NCBI GenBank assembly: GCA_015679605.1
Contig: JAAAVE010000202.1
Span: 4,735-26,861 of the forward strand
DNA: 22,127 nucleotides
Direction: 5' to 3'
DNA from: Podila epigama
Lineage: Eukaryota; Mortierellomycota; Mortierellomycetes; Mortierellales; Mortierellaceae
The position numbers and the translations under genes are program-made. A model generated the notes under the pieces. It searched no databases and was not told the DNA's origin. It worked only from the letters and a program-made list of their open reading frames with translations. Shown in pieces: positions 1 to 10,807 of the stretch. Position 1 is the first letter of the stretch. The number at the start of each line of letters is the position of its first letter.

Positions 1-38
1 CATGCTGGAAGTAACCAACAAACTTACTGTTATAATAG
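1..38 (+). other. 3' end of an intron of the cysteine-rich gene
   Basis: The first 38 bases carry in-frame stops relative to the downstream exon and end in the acceptor ...ataatag. Directly after it the frame opens with V-C-G-x3-F-P, the exact start of a repeat module. The other introns of this gene also end at that point, so this is read as the tail of a phase-0 intron. The donor lies to the left of the window. Confidence 0.8.
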
Positions 39-3000
39 GTCTGCGGCAGAACATTCCCCTCTCAATGTGGATATGATACCACAGCAATGTACACTTGCGC
101 CGGTCAAGACGAGATACCCACTAATCCCACAGTGTGCCCTACAAAGATATGTGTCGTGCGTCCAGGAGACGACACTTGCGGTGACGGGCACGAATGCAAA
201 TGTCCAGATAATGATTCGGTCTGTGGCCACGCATTCCCCGGATCATGTGGTTTTGAAGCAGACACGCTGTACAGGTGCCCAGGCGGTGCACAATCCACTC
301 CTGTTACTGATACTAAATGTTTGAGTGGAATCTGCCTCGTTGTCAAAGGACATGATGTCTGTGGAGACAAGGTTATCGACCCATGCCTCTGCACAGAAAC
401 TGGCAACACCTGTGGCGCCTCCTTCCCATCCGTGTGCAATCTTAGCAAGTCGTCCCTTTACACTTGTATCAAGGGCAATCATCCCACTTTGGTTGCTTCC
501 TGTCCAGCCCCTGCATCTTGTGTTGGTTCACCCGGAAGCGCTGTATGCTTGAAGCCAGTCGATGAATGCGTGTGTACCAACGACAAAGATCGGTGCGGGT
601 CCTCCTTCCCTGCGAGCTGTAATTACAACAAGAACTCTCTCTACACGTGTCGTCCTGGAGAAAAACCAACAAACGAGATGGTCTGTGAATTTGACTGCAT
701 CGTTGACTCTCAAGGTCAAGACGACGACGCGTGCGAATCCCCTGCACCTCTTCTCCTCGTCCATCCTTGCATGTGTGTCGAAGACAAAAACATTTGTGGT
801 GCTCAATTCCCAGAATTTTGTGGATTCGATTCAGGCACGCTTTACTCGTGCCAAGACGGCGCTGGTTCTGATCCAGTTGTGCTTGAGGTCTGTAAAAGTG
901 GCTTCTGCCTTGCTCAAGAGGGTGACGACATTTGTTCACCCGCAAAGTCTTCGGATTGCTTTTGCAAAGATGAACATGATGCCTGTGGCTCTGCCTTTGA
1001 TGACTCTTGTCAATTAGGCAGAAATACGTTATACCAATGCCAAGGGGGTGCAGGCGCGAAGCCTCTCCCTGCCACAGTCTGTGACCATGGGTGCGTCATC
1101 CATGATCAGAGCGACGACCAGTGCCAAGAGCCCCCCGCCAATCCTTGCGTCTGTGTGGACGCCACAGCACCTTGTGGATTTACCTTCCCCGAGGAATGTG
1201 GATACAAGAGCCATGCACTCTACAGCTGCGCCGATGGTCCTGGCTCTGTCCCCAAGGATCCACAGGATTGCCCGACTGGTTTGTGTATACAAGCCCCATC
1301 AGACGATAAGTGTCAGCCCTTGCCTCCAATTGACTGCCTGTGTGCTAATAGCTTTGACGTCTGTGGAAAGGTCTATCCAGTCTCTTGTCGGTTCGACACT
1401 ACTATACTGTACGACTGTAGTGGCGGTGTCGGCTCCAAACCCACGCCAAAGGAGCAATGTAAGATTTCGTGCGGAATCCAAGTCGAGGACGACAAATGTA
1501 CCAACCCTTGCCTCTGTCCCGACGAACACAACATCTGTGGTTCCATGTTCCCAGTGAGGTGTGGGTTCAACAGCACTACCCTTTACAAGTGCACCGGAGG
1601 TGCAGGCTCCCTTCCACATTCGCCCGAGGTATGCAATCATGGTGTCTGTCATGTTCAGGAGGGTCACGACGTTTGTCCAGCACTGGTGCCGGGAGACTGC
1701 CTTTGTATTGAGGAAGGCCAAATCTGTGGCTCCCTCTATCCTCTGAGTTGCAACTTTGGCAAGGACACATTGTATACATGCCAGGCCGCTGGCGCCAAAC
1801 CAGTGGCCATTGAACTATGCGGCGCAGGATGTCAAGTCAACACAATCGAAGAGGATGCATGCAAGATGAAACCACTGCGCCAGCCTGACCCTTGTGTTTG
1901 TGTTGACAACACCGATGTCTGCAGCGGCACGTTCCCAGCATCGTGCAATTTTGAGGCCAATACCCTCTACCAGTGCACGGATGGCGTTGGTTCCGTTCCC
2001 AAAACCCCATACAAGTGCCCGGTTGGCATCTGTCTTGTCGCGCCTGGAAATGACATTTGCCAGCCTCCACCTCCGGTTGACTGCAAATGCAAGGATGAAC
2101 TGTCAGTCTGCGGCAAGATCTATCCAGAATCATGTGGCTACCTCCAGACGGGTCTTTACGCCTGTAAGGGTGCCGGTGAAACCCCACAGTTGCTTTCGAA
2201 CTGTACCCTTGGTTGCTACATCGAAGCCCAAGGACACGACCAATGCGCCCTTCCTCCTCCTCCGACTTTCAACCCTTGTGTCTGTCCCTTTGAGGGGGTT
2301 TTCTGCGATGCTAGATTTGGGGATACGTGCAACCTTGAGCCCAACTCATTGTACTCATGTACTGGATTTGGTGCCAAGCCCGAGAAGAAGGAAGCTTGTT
2401 CCAACGGTATCTGTATATGGTACGATGATGGCGACGTGTGTCCAAAACCGCCGCCAACCGATTGCAAATGCAGGGATGCATTTGACATCTGTGGATCCGT
2501 TTTCCCAGTCAACTGCAGCTTCGATTCATTCATCCTTTACAAGTGCGACTCGGCTGGAACTATACCTACGCTTTCACAGAATTGCACACATGGTTGTGAG
2601 CAGCGCGATGAGAACGATCGTTGCACGGTGGTTATCCAGGATGTTTGCAAATGTCAAGACAACTTGCCAGTTTGCGGCAAAGCTTTCCCAGCATCTTGTG
2701 GTCTAGCTCCCGAATCACTGTATCTTTGCCCTGGTGGAAAGGGTTCCGATCCTACCACGCCTGTCGTGTGCAACAGTGGAGAGTGTGAAGTGCTAGCAGA
2801 TATAGCGGATGTTTGCAAGATTGAGCCAGAGCCTGTTGACTGCACGTGCAAGGACGACCTGGATGTATGTGGTTTTACATTCCCACCAGAGTGCCAGCTC
2901 CAGAACCAGACCTTGTATAAGTGTGGCAAGCAAGGAGATACACCAACGGTTGGCGAGGTCTGTACTGAAGGCTGCAAGGAAAACCCTCAGAGCGATGAAT

Positions 3001-5341
3001 GCATCCAGCCCAAGTGCATTTGTGCTGTAACTGGAGTGGTGTGTGGATCCGAACTGCCCGCCCACTGCCTCGCCGACCCCAATAGGAAGTATGACTGCAG
3101 AACAGGGGAGATAGCCAAACCGATGGGCAGCTGTCTCCCCGGAACTCTTTGTATTCCAGGAACGCCATTCCCGACGTGCGGAGCAAGTACCTGCAGTTGC
3201 ATTGGATCCGTTTCGGTTTGTTCAAGTTCATTACCGGCAAGCTGTAATCTTTTGCCGAATACCGTCTACAAGTGCACGCCAAGTGGTGTGGCTGTTGTCC
3301 AGAATGAATGTGCTGCTGACACCGAGTGCACAGTCGTCTCTGATGGTGCCATCTGTGCCAGAAAGGACTGCAAGTGTAGTACGGACGGCTCGGTCTGTGG
3401 TTCGGCCTTTGCGCCATCGTGCAATTACCCAAGCAATGCGCTGCTGACCTGCAAGACCGGAGAACCTCCAGGAAGTCCAGTGCAGTGTCCCGATGGTGGC
3501 GGATGCACTTCCGTTATTGACGCGTTCAAATCTGCGGCTGTGTTTAAAGCCATGGTGTCCAATGACGTTTGCACTGACGAGTGCCTCTGTTTCGGCATAG
3601 GAGAGGTATGGATTTTAGGGCACATTTGTTAAAAAGATCTTATCTTTACGTGTCTGCTCACTAACATCCATAATTTAAACAATATCCATTCACCTCTTTA
3701 CATCTAGATGTGCGGCAGTACTTGGCCTGCGAGATGCGGTTTCCCCAAAGGAACCCTCTACAAGTGTGACGCCCATGGAGCAACACCTACAGAACTTGAA
3801 AAATGTGAAGATGATGTATGCACTGTTACGGTCTCTGATGACCATTGTGGCGGCGGCGTAGTATTGCCCGAAAGTTGCTTCTGTGCGGATGACAAGCCGT
3901 TCTGTGGCTCGCGTTTGGGCCCCGAGTGCGAAGCTGTCCTGGGTGTGAAGCCAGAGTTACATGCGATCTACGCGTGCTCTGGTGTGGGCCAAATCCCTGT
4001 GAAGCAAGAGACCTGCAAAGACGGCGAGGTTTGCCATGAAGAAGATGCTGGACCTATTTGCATTCCTCAAGAGTGTCTATGCACAGATGACGGTAGTCAT
4101 TGCGGATTGGTTCTTCCAGCGACCTGTGGTCTCGTCGAGAACACTCTCTACAAGTGTACCAACGGCAAGCGTCCTACGGTCACTGAAGACTGTCTGCCAG
4201 GAGTATGTTCTGCCAATCTAACTGGGGCCACCAAGACTGGAACCGACAAGTGCATTAAGCAATGCGAGTGCAAGGGAGCTGAGAATGTAAGTGTATAGTA
4301 TGTCTGATCTGGTGCATCTTGGGGTGTATAACAGGGTTGACTGACACATTCTTCCCTTTGATTTCGTTGTTTTCTTTTCTTCATATTTCCAGGTGTGTTC
4401 CTCGACATTTGCTGCAGAGTGCAACCTACCCGAGAAGACATTGTATCGGTGTACAGCAGTGGGAGCGGTGCCTGAGCTGGAAGAAAGCTGCACGCTCGAT
4501 TGCGATATCAAAGATGGTGCGGACGAGTGCAGGCTCAATCCCTGTGCCTGCACTAAGGCTGGCGATACCTGTGGTGTATCCTTCCCACCCGAATGCAACC
4601 TTGACGTTCGCACCTTGTTCAAGTGTGCAGGCAAAGGCAAACTACCCACAACCAGCCCAACGGATGTCCAATGCCAAGATACCGAGCGTTGCATCTCTGT
4701 TCCGGGTGGCAGTGACATCTGTGGCCCGAGTAACGATTGCGAGTGTATTGGTAATGGTACATTCTGCCTTGATCTACTTCAACCTGCCTGCAACTTGAAG
4801 GAGAATGGCATCCGCACTTGTCCAGACAACACCACAACACTGTGCGCCTTGGGATGCGCCAATGGTGAATGCAAGACTGATTGCACATGTACAAAGGATG
4901 GCGACCGATGTGGTTCCTCTTTTGCGCGCAGTTGTGGACTTTTGCCTAACAGTCTATACACTTGCACTGTGGGCGGTACTCCGGTTCTCAAGGAGGCATG
5001 CGGCGACAATGTGTGTACCAGTGGTGTATCTGCGGATAGTTGTTCCGATCCATGCAAATGCATTGGCACGAACGATGTAAGTGTTTTGTTTCTTTTCAAC
5101 TTTCTCTTTTTACCTTTTGTCGCATTGGCGTGCGTCTGCGAGAGTTGAGAAAAAAAATTGACGCGTATGTTCAACGGCATTCTCTTCATAGGTCTGTGGA
5201 GCCAGCTTCCCGCCTAGCTGTAACATTGCTGTGGACGCCGTTTACAAGTGCTCAGGCGTTGGCGCCGAGCCTTCAGATGTGAAAGCCTGTACAAAAGGAT
5301 GTATGTTCACGCTTACAGACAACTCTTGCAAACTTGATTGC
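39..5341 (+). repeat. 27 tandem eight-cysteine modules (coding repeat)
   Basis: Modules 1-19 lie in exon 39-3605 (module 2 starts at 219, 3 at 408, 4 at 591, 17 at 3039). Modules 20-22 fill 3708-4286, 23-26 fill 4393-5076, and 27 opens the exon at 5192. Each starts with [V/I/T/R/F]-C-G/S. Module 25 is degenerate: it lacks the FP and LY landmarks. Module 19 has an insertion of about 10 residues before its sixth cysteine. The linkers in modules 6-15 are proline-rich. Confidence 0.92.
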
Positions 5342-6739
5342 CCCGTTCAACTCCTCATCGATACTATTCAAGGAATTATGCCATCACTGAGAGCGAACGT
5401 CAGCACGCTGACCAATATGGTCTACCCAGTGGTTGCGGATTACTTGACAACTATTCTGACCGACATGGAGGCCAACCAGGAGAAAGCTGCTAAGCTATCG
5501 GTCAATGCGGCCAAACTAAAGTCAGCTGTTGTATATGCCTCTCAATTGATTGCGGGTCTGGACAGCATCAAGCCGACACCTGAGGCCCTGGAAGTTGCCG
5601 GAAACCTCAACATCACTGGACCCCTCATTGATGCTGTCATGGATTGTGCGGGCCGTGCTGAAGACTGCACTAGCCCCAAGATTTTGTTTAACAAGATCAG
5701 TGCTGAGATCCGGTTCACAATGGCGAATGAGGCTCTGAAGCCGCCACCGATCAATGCAGAATCCATAGCAACAACGATGAATCATCTAAAGGCGTTCCCA
5801 GACCTGGTCGATGCCGCTTTGGTGAGCAAGCTCCAGTCAGATGCCGATGCAGCGATGGCGTTGGTCCATACTGCTCTTGGAGGCGTCTATATCGATCCTA
5901 TGGGCATGGGTGAAGTGACTGGACTCACATTACTTCTTCGGGATTCTGCAGACCAAGCTTTGGAGTGTGTTGGTAAGTGTATTCGCTCGTAAATCGATTT
6001 TTTCTTTTTATCCTTCTTTTTCCTCATGAAATCAAGGCTGACTTACCAATAACAACTTTTTACAAATACAATGACAGATCTCAAACCGCTCGGAGTCTGT
6101 GAGATTGGAGATTTAGAATTGGCAGAGGCCATCCGCGTCCTGCGAGAACACGTCGAACTCGATTTCTATATGATTTCGGTTGTGGCTTCGGCGTTCATGG
6201 ATCCACTATCAACGACGCTGACCAAACTGTTGGAAGAGCTAAAGAATTCGACAGATCCTAACCTCAGGAAGGATATTGCCAGTGTGTTCTTTGGATTCCA
6301 ACAGTTCATGAACTCACAGCCTCCAGGAGACGAACAGGAAAAGTATCAAGGATTCCTCAACTACATTGTGAACATGACCTCTTACATCGAAGAGTGCGGT
6401 GGTCTCATGCCTGACTGTGATTATTTCACGCAAGATCTTATCATGGTACAAGAAAAGGTTATCCAAAGTCTCTCAACTATCCCACCGCCTCGTGCCGATA
6501 ACCCGATTCGCATAGCGTATAACCAGATCGTGGCACTCACGCCAAGGCTCAAGACTGCTCTAGAGGATGGCCCAATTGGACAGATAGATGAAATCCTGGC
6601 AGAGTATGCAGAGCCTTTAAGCCAGTTCACCAAGACAAGTGGTGGTCAACAAGCTATCAACATCATGAATTACATGATCTCCTGGGCGACCGAAATCCGA
6701 GATTGCCTGGACGATGAAGGTGTGCGCCCCAAAGCTTAG
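39..6739 (+). CDS. Large cysteine-rich modular repeat protein, 5'-partial
   Basis: Five exons are seen: 39-3605, 3708-4286, 4393-5076, 5192-5972 and 6078-6739, giving about 2090 residues to a TAG stop. Introns are 102, 106, 115 and 105 bp; the first three are phase 0 and the last is phase 1 (G|AT). Residues 1 to about 1765 are 27 tandem modules of about 57-70 residues, most with eight cysteines in the order C-x7-C-x9-C-...-C-x3to5-C-...-C-...-C-x-C. Conserved landmarks are CG..FP..C and LY.C, with Pro/Asp-rich linkers. The remaining 460 or so residues are helix-rich, with few cysteines, and form two related domains. The cysteine content suggests an extracellular or cell-wall protein, but the signal peptide would be outside the window. 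No transmembrane segment or GPI signal is seen at the C-terminus. I do not recognise the module as a named family and assign no function. The gene is convergent with cutC. Confidence 0.9.
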
Positions 6740-6876
6740 TCAACCTCATATCCAACTCCTGATACCACTCATAAAGAATACTCTCCCAGTGAGCGGGGTC
6801 GCCTGATACCAGAGGAGGAAAACAAGCAAAGTCCAGCAAAAAAAAAGAAAAAAGAAAACTCCATTCTAAAGAATAC

Positions 6877-6882
6877 AATAAA
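6877..6882 (+). terminator. AATAAA polyadenylation signal of the cysteine-rich gene
   Basis: A canonical AATAAA lies 138 bp after the TAG stop and is followed by an A-rich run. The 184-bp gap between this stop (6739) and the cutC stop (6924) must hold both 3' ends of this convergent pair. No equally clear signal is seen for cutC on the minus strand. Confidence 0.6.
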
Positions 6883-6923
6883 GATGATATATACCATTAA
6901 AAAAAACGGACGATTTTATGCGT

Positions 6924-8424
6924 TTAAAACTTTTGGAGCATACCGCCAAGTCTCGATTCACTGGTCACTTTTAGTGCATACTCGGGAGCCGAAATGGCAT
7001 AACCCATGGAGCAGTATGGGCTCCTAAACTCCATTCTGGATTCTTTGGTACCTCCTGCTCCAACATGCACTTCCTTAGCGCCCATAGCTTTGACAATCTT
7101 TTCAACATTTCTGTCCGTAATGCCTTTTTTTTTTCAAATGTATCAGTCAAAAATGTAAAGAGTTAGTCAACCTAGTTATCATTCTCCTTCCATCCATAAA
7201 CCTACCCAGAGATTAGAGTGATTTTTTTTTGTTCAATGTTGATTACCTGCACCAGGCAAAATGATGATGCGATCGTTTGCTCGCTTTACGAGCTCCACCA
7301 ACATATCAAGACCCTCATATGCTGACCGTTCACAGCCACTGGTTAGAATGCGTTGAATGCCTCCAATGCTGATAATATCCTCCAGTGCCTGGAAAGGATC
7401 CTTCACCATGTCAAACGCCCTATGAAATGTGACTTGATGAAGATGAAGATGACGATGACGATGAACAAGATGTTGGTGTTAAGAGAAAGAAACACGAGCG
7501 AACTTGGAATAAAACCATATCTACACCAAAAGCAAGTTTGAAGTAAATTTCCAGCTTACCTTGCATTGGCTTTGCACCTTCAACCAGTCTGGAAGAGAGA
7601 TAGTGAGTGTCCGATAATCTTTTTTCTTTTCCTTTGGCCCAACAATATATATATATAAAAATATAGCTCAGCTTACATCTTGGTGCGTGTCTTGTCGACT
7701 GATCCGTCAGGTAAAAGTACACCAAAGACAACTCCTTCAACGCCAAGAGTGTGGCAAAGCTTAGACAGCAAAGGGAGTATGAATGTCAGCTAATCAATTT
7801 GGCCATATAAACAATCCTTGAGCCTTGAGTGTGCGTGTTAAAAAACATTCAAGCTGTACCTTGATATCGAGCAACATTGCTTCAAACTCGTCATCATCAT
7901 AGCAAAAGTCTCCACCTCTACAAAAAAAAAAAAAAAAAAAAAGACATAAAAACAGGGGCTACACAGAGAGTTGAAAAACGATTGAACCAAAACTTTTCAG
8001 AGGACAGTTCATCCTTGCCCTTTGGTATTCTTTCTTACCTGGGACGGATCATGACCATGATGGGCAGTGAGGTCTTGGCTTTAACGGTCGTTATCAATCC
8101 TGCCGATGGTGTGATCCCTCCTTCCATGAGCCCCGCACAAAGCTCAATTCTTTTTCCGCCAGTCTTTTCTGTTATGTCGAGATGGTGTGAACAAAAAGAG
8201 GGTGAACGTCAATAACATGTTGACAAGATAGACCCGCTTTTCTCTTTTATTTGAGCTGCAATGGTTTACCAGCGACGATGGCAGAGGCAACACTGTCCAA
8301 GCAAACCTAATGCATGTGCGAAATAGTCAATAAACGCAGCTGAGGAAGATTCATCTGGTATGTTTCCTGAATCCAATTGGCATTCTAGCAGGCTACTCAT
8401 TTGTACCTCGAAAATAGGTGACAT
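6924..8424 (-). CDS. cutC: CutC family protein (copper homeostasis)
   Basis: Eight exons in transcript order: 8407-8424, 8270-8306, 8039-8168, 7860-7917, 7677-7759, 7560-7588, 7247-7432 and 6924-7123. They total 741 nt, 246 residues, close to the usual CutC length of about 250. Family landmarks occur in order: FEVCLDS at the N-terminus, RIELCAGLMEGGITPS, MIRPRGGDFCY, DGSVDK, VTFHRAFDM, RILTSG, ILPGAGITDRN, and a tail resembling human CUTC (SMGYA...EYALKVT). CutC is a cytosolic TIM-barrel protein linked to copper tolerance in bacteria; its exact biochemical role is uncertain. The start ATG at 8422-8424 gives MSPIFE, equivalent to the conserved family N-terminus. One exon is only 29 nt and the first only 18 nt. 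The gene starts 119 bp downstream of the phosphatase stop, on the same strand. Confidence 0.95.
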
Positions 8425-8543
8425 TGTTCTTTTAATGAAATGAAGACAAAAGATTCAATTTCGATTCAATTCAAATTCAAAAAAACAGGAAAATGCTATT
8501 TCTATGGTTCGAGACAATAAAATACGTCCACAAGAACAACAGC

Positions 8544-10574
8544 TCAACGACCAGTCTCAGCATGGTGACTGTGGCTTGCTTGGAAAGACGAAACCATGTC
8601 GCTCTTGGGCTTGAACCATGGCTTGTCTGTGGTATTCTTGAGCAATTTGCGGGTGGTTGCACTCAAGTCGACCTTGAGATAATCGCTCATGAACACACCA
8701 ATATCAGTGTTCTCATGGTTACCCCTCAGTTCACTACTGTGCTCGCCCTCCGCATACAGATTTACATCCACGCCCGTATGGCCCATCGTGGTCCAACCCA
8801 AGTTGGCCCGGCGCGAAATAGCATGGCCCAGGAAGGCCAGGATGTTCATTGGCAATTGGGCCGGGGTACCGTCGGGTTGTGTGGCAGACAGGTACTCGAG
8901 CTCCTCCTCTGTAGGGTCTGTGATGCCTAATCCATTCTCCAGGATATCCGTCTTCACAAACGAACGCCGATGCTTACCCTTGAAGTCGAACAGTTCACGC
9001 GTCAAAATCTCGGTCGATTTCTTAGCGCGGTCAATGACCTCAGGTCGCCAAAGGTAGTCGGGATAAGTCGCAGGGTCGGGCTGGAGACCCAAGGTGAACC
9101 CTCCAGTCTCATGGTCGCTGGTCGAGATGAGCACAGTGTCGGGATTCTTGGCAACAAATCTACGCACAACCCTCATCGTCTCGTGGTATTCTAGGATCTC
9201 ATGCACATGTGCCACAGGGTCATTGTTATGGGCGCCCATATCAATGCGACTGCCTTCAATCATCAAAAAGAAGCCCTGGTTGGTGCCTGCATTACCCTTG
9301 AGGGCCTTCAAGGCCGCATCGGCCATCTGGCTCAGGCTGGGTTCCTCATCATCATTGCGGTCAATGTTAAAGTTCATATGGTCAGTGTGGAAGAGTCCAA
9401 GGGCTGGCAAGGGCATGAAGCGAGGGCTCTTAAGATCGACAAAGTCCTTCTTGTTCAGCATGACATTCTTCCATCCAAATTTCTCGCTTTCCTCGATCAG
9501 GTTGCGTCCATCGGCTCTGCAGCCTCCAGCCGTGGTGTTGGGCAAGAAAAAGCAGCGGCCACCACCCATCATAAGGTCGACTTGACGACCAAGGACATAA
9601 TCGCCAATTTGCTGTACCGCAATATCCTCCTCCATGTCTCTGTGGACCACATGAGCCGAAAACGCCGCGGGGGTGGCGTGAGTCACGCGGCTTGTGACTA
9701 CCAGACCCGTCAACATACCCAAGTCCTTGGCAGCCTCCAGGATTGTACCACATGGTGTACCGGTTGGATCGACTAACAGAAATACAGTTTCGGATTTGAA
9801 GCGTGAGGAAAAAACATGCACTTAGGTGTCATTTCCATTATTCCGTCTTCTCATTCAACCTTTCGTTACCTCCAATGGCAGCATTGTATGATTTAAGAGC
9901 GCAAGAAAAGGCAGTGGCTCCTGCGGCCGAGTCTGTCACCAAGCTGTCGCTGCTTCGGGTACGCGACGAACCTACAAGGATCTCGTCTAGCGAAGTCATC
10001 GCGTTTGCAGAAAGGTTTCCCTTGTATTGCCAGAAAGATCTGCCGTAGGTCTGCGATGCAGGACCAAAACCATCCGAGATCATCATGATCACATTACGGC
10101 TTCGTCCTATTGAACCGTCATGTTTGAAATAACTCACAAATTAGTCCATACGTCAAGGTGCAGGCGGGAGGAATGAAGACAACCATGGAGCCGAGGCCAT
10201 GGCTTTTCTTGATATTAGCCTCTCTTCATGCCCTTCATGATTGTTTGGAAGTGAAAGTCTTACCCAATGACCTCTTGGCGAAGAAAAACGTGATGGCAAC
10301 CGCAGATGATGTCAAGATAATAGCTAAACCCAGACATACAACTAGGCGACGTCGCTCCTATCATTGAGTAACAAAACAGTTCAACGCCAAAGAGTCAAGT
10401 CAGATATGGGTGATTCCTTTCTGCGCTTGAGAAAGCCCAAGTCCGCTGATGTTACAATACCCTTCGAATTTGCTTGTTTTCTTCCTGCTGAAGCAATGCT
10501 CGTTCATCCTCGTCAAATGAATCGCGTGGGTCTTCATTGGCAAGCAATGGCGCAGTGGCCTCTCGTCTAACCAT
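8544..10574 (-). CDS. PHO8: Pho8-like vacuolar alkaline phosphatase
   Basis: Four exons in transcript order: 10461-10574, 10264-10357, 9870-10106 and 8544-9772. They total 1674 nt, 557 residues (yeast Pho8 is 566). It hydrolyses phosphomonoesters using two zinc ions and one magnesium. Visible catalytic landmarks are Asp81 in ISDGFG, nucleophile Ser129 in VTDSAAG, Thr182 in HATP, Glu321 in IEGSRIDMGAH with Asp326 and His330, Asp368-His369 in STSDHETGG, and His480 in TMGHTG. Residues 43-65 form one hydrophobic span after a basic ERRR, so this is a type II membrane protein with a 42-residue acidic cytosolic tail. The tail contains DERALL (23-28), which fits an acidic dileucine sorting signal. 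Introns are 103, 157 and 97 bp. The gene is head-to-head with the methyltransferase gene, 233 bp away. Confidence 0.95.
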
Positions 10575-10807
10575 TGTCGTCGTTGCTGTTTCTTTTTTGG
10601 CTGTAGAGATGTGAGATATTTGATGTTATGTCTGTCGTCAAGGTTGAATGAGGATCAGTGTAACGGATGGTTGTTTCTATGAGGTGGGAATTTGACGTGG
10701 GAATGAGAATTAAAATGAGAATGAGAATGTGAAAGATTAAAAGAGAAAGAAAAAGAGAGAAAAGAAAAAAAGACGGGGTCAATGCTCAGCAAGTCTAGCT
10801 TGCCACC
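10575..10807. promoter_or_regulatory. Shared promoter between PHO8-like and methyltransferase genes
   Basis: This 233-bp gap separates two divergent start codons. The stretch 10700-10775 is almost pure purine on the + strand, so it reads as a CT-rich leader on the strand entering the phosphatase. TGACGTGG (10693-10700) is a bZIP/bHLH-like core, listed only as a candidate site. No clear TATA box is seen. Confidence 0.5.

Noticed and set aside
7590-7760. Longer version of the CutC exon ending at 7759, opening at an upstream acceptor
   Set aside because: An upstream AG near 7790 keeps the frame open but adds ten residues inside a conserved stretch. The acceptor giving exon 7677-7759 restores a gap-free match to the DIK-L...LG spacing of CutC.
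10137-10357. Plus-strand frame of 69 codons and a minus-strand ATG at 10137 as alternative phosphatase start
   Set aside because: The minus-strand ATG lies inside the intron 10107-10263. The spliced model restores the basic-flanked membrane span and acidic tail expected of Pho8.
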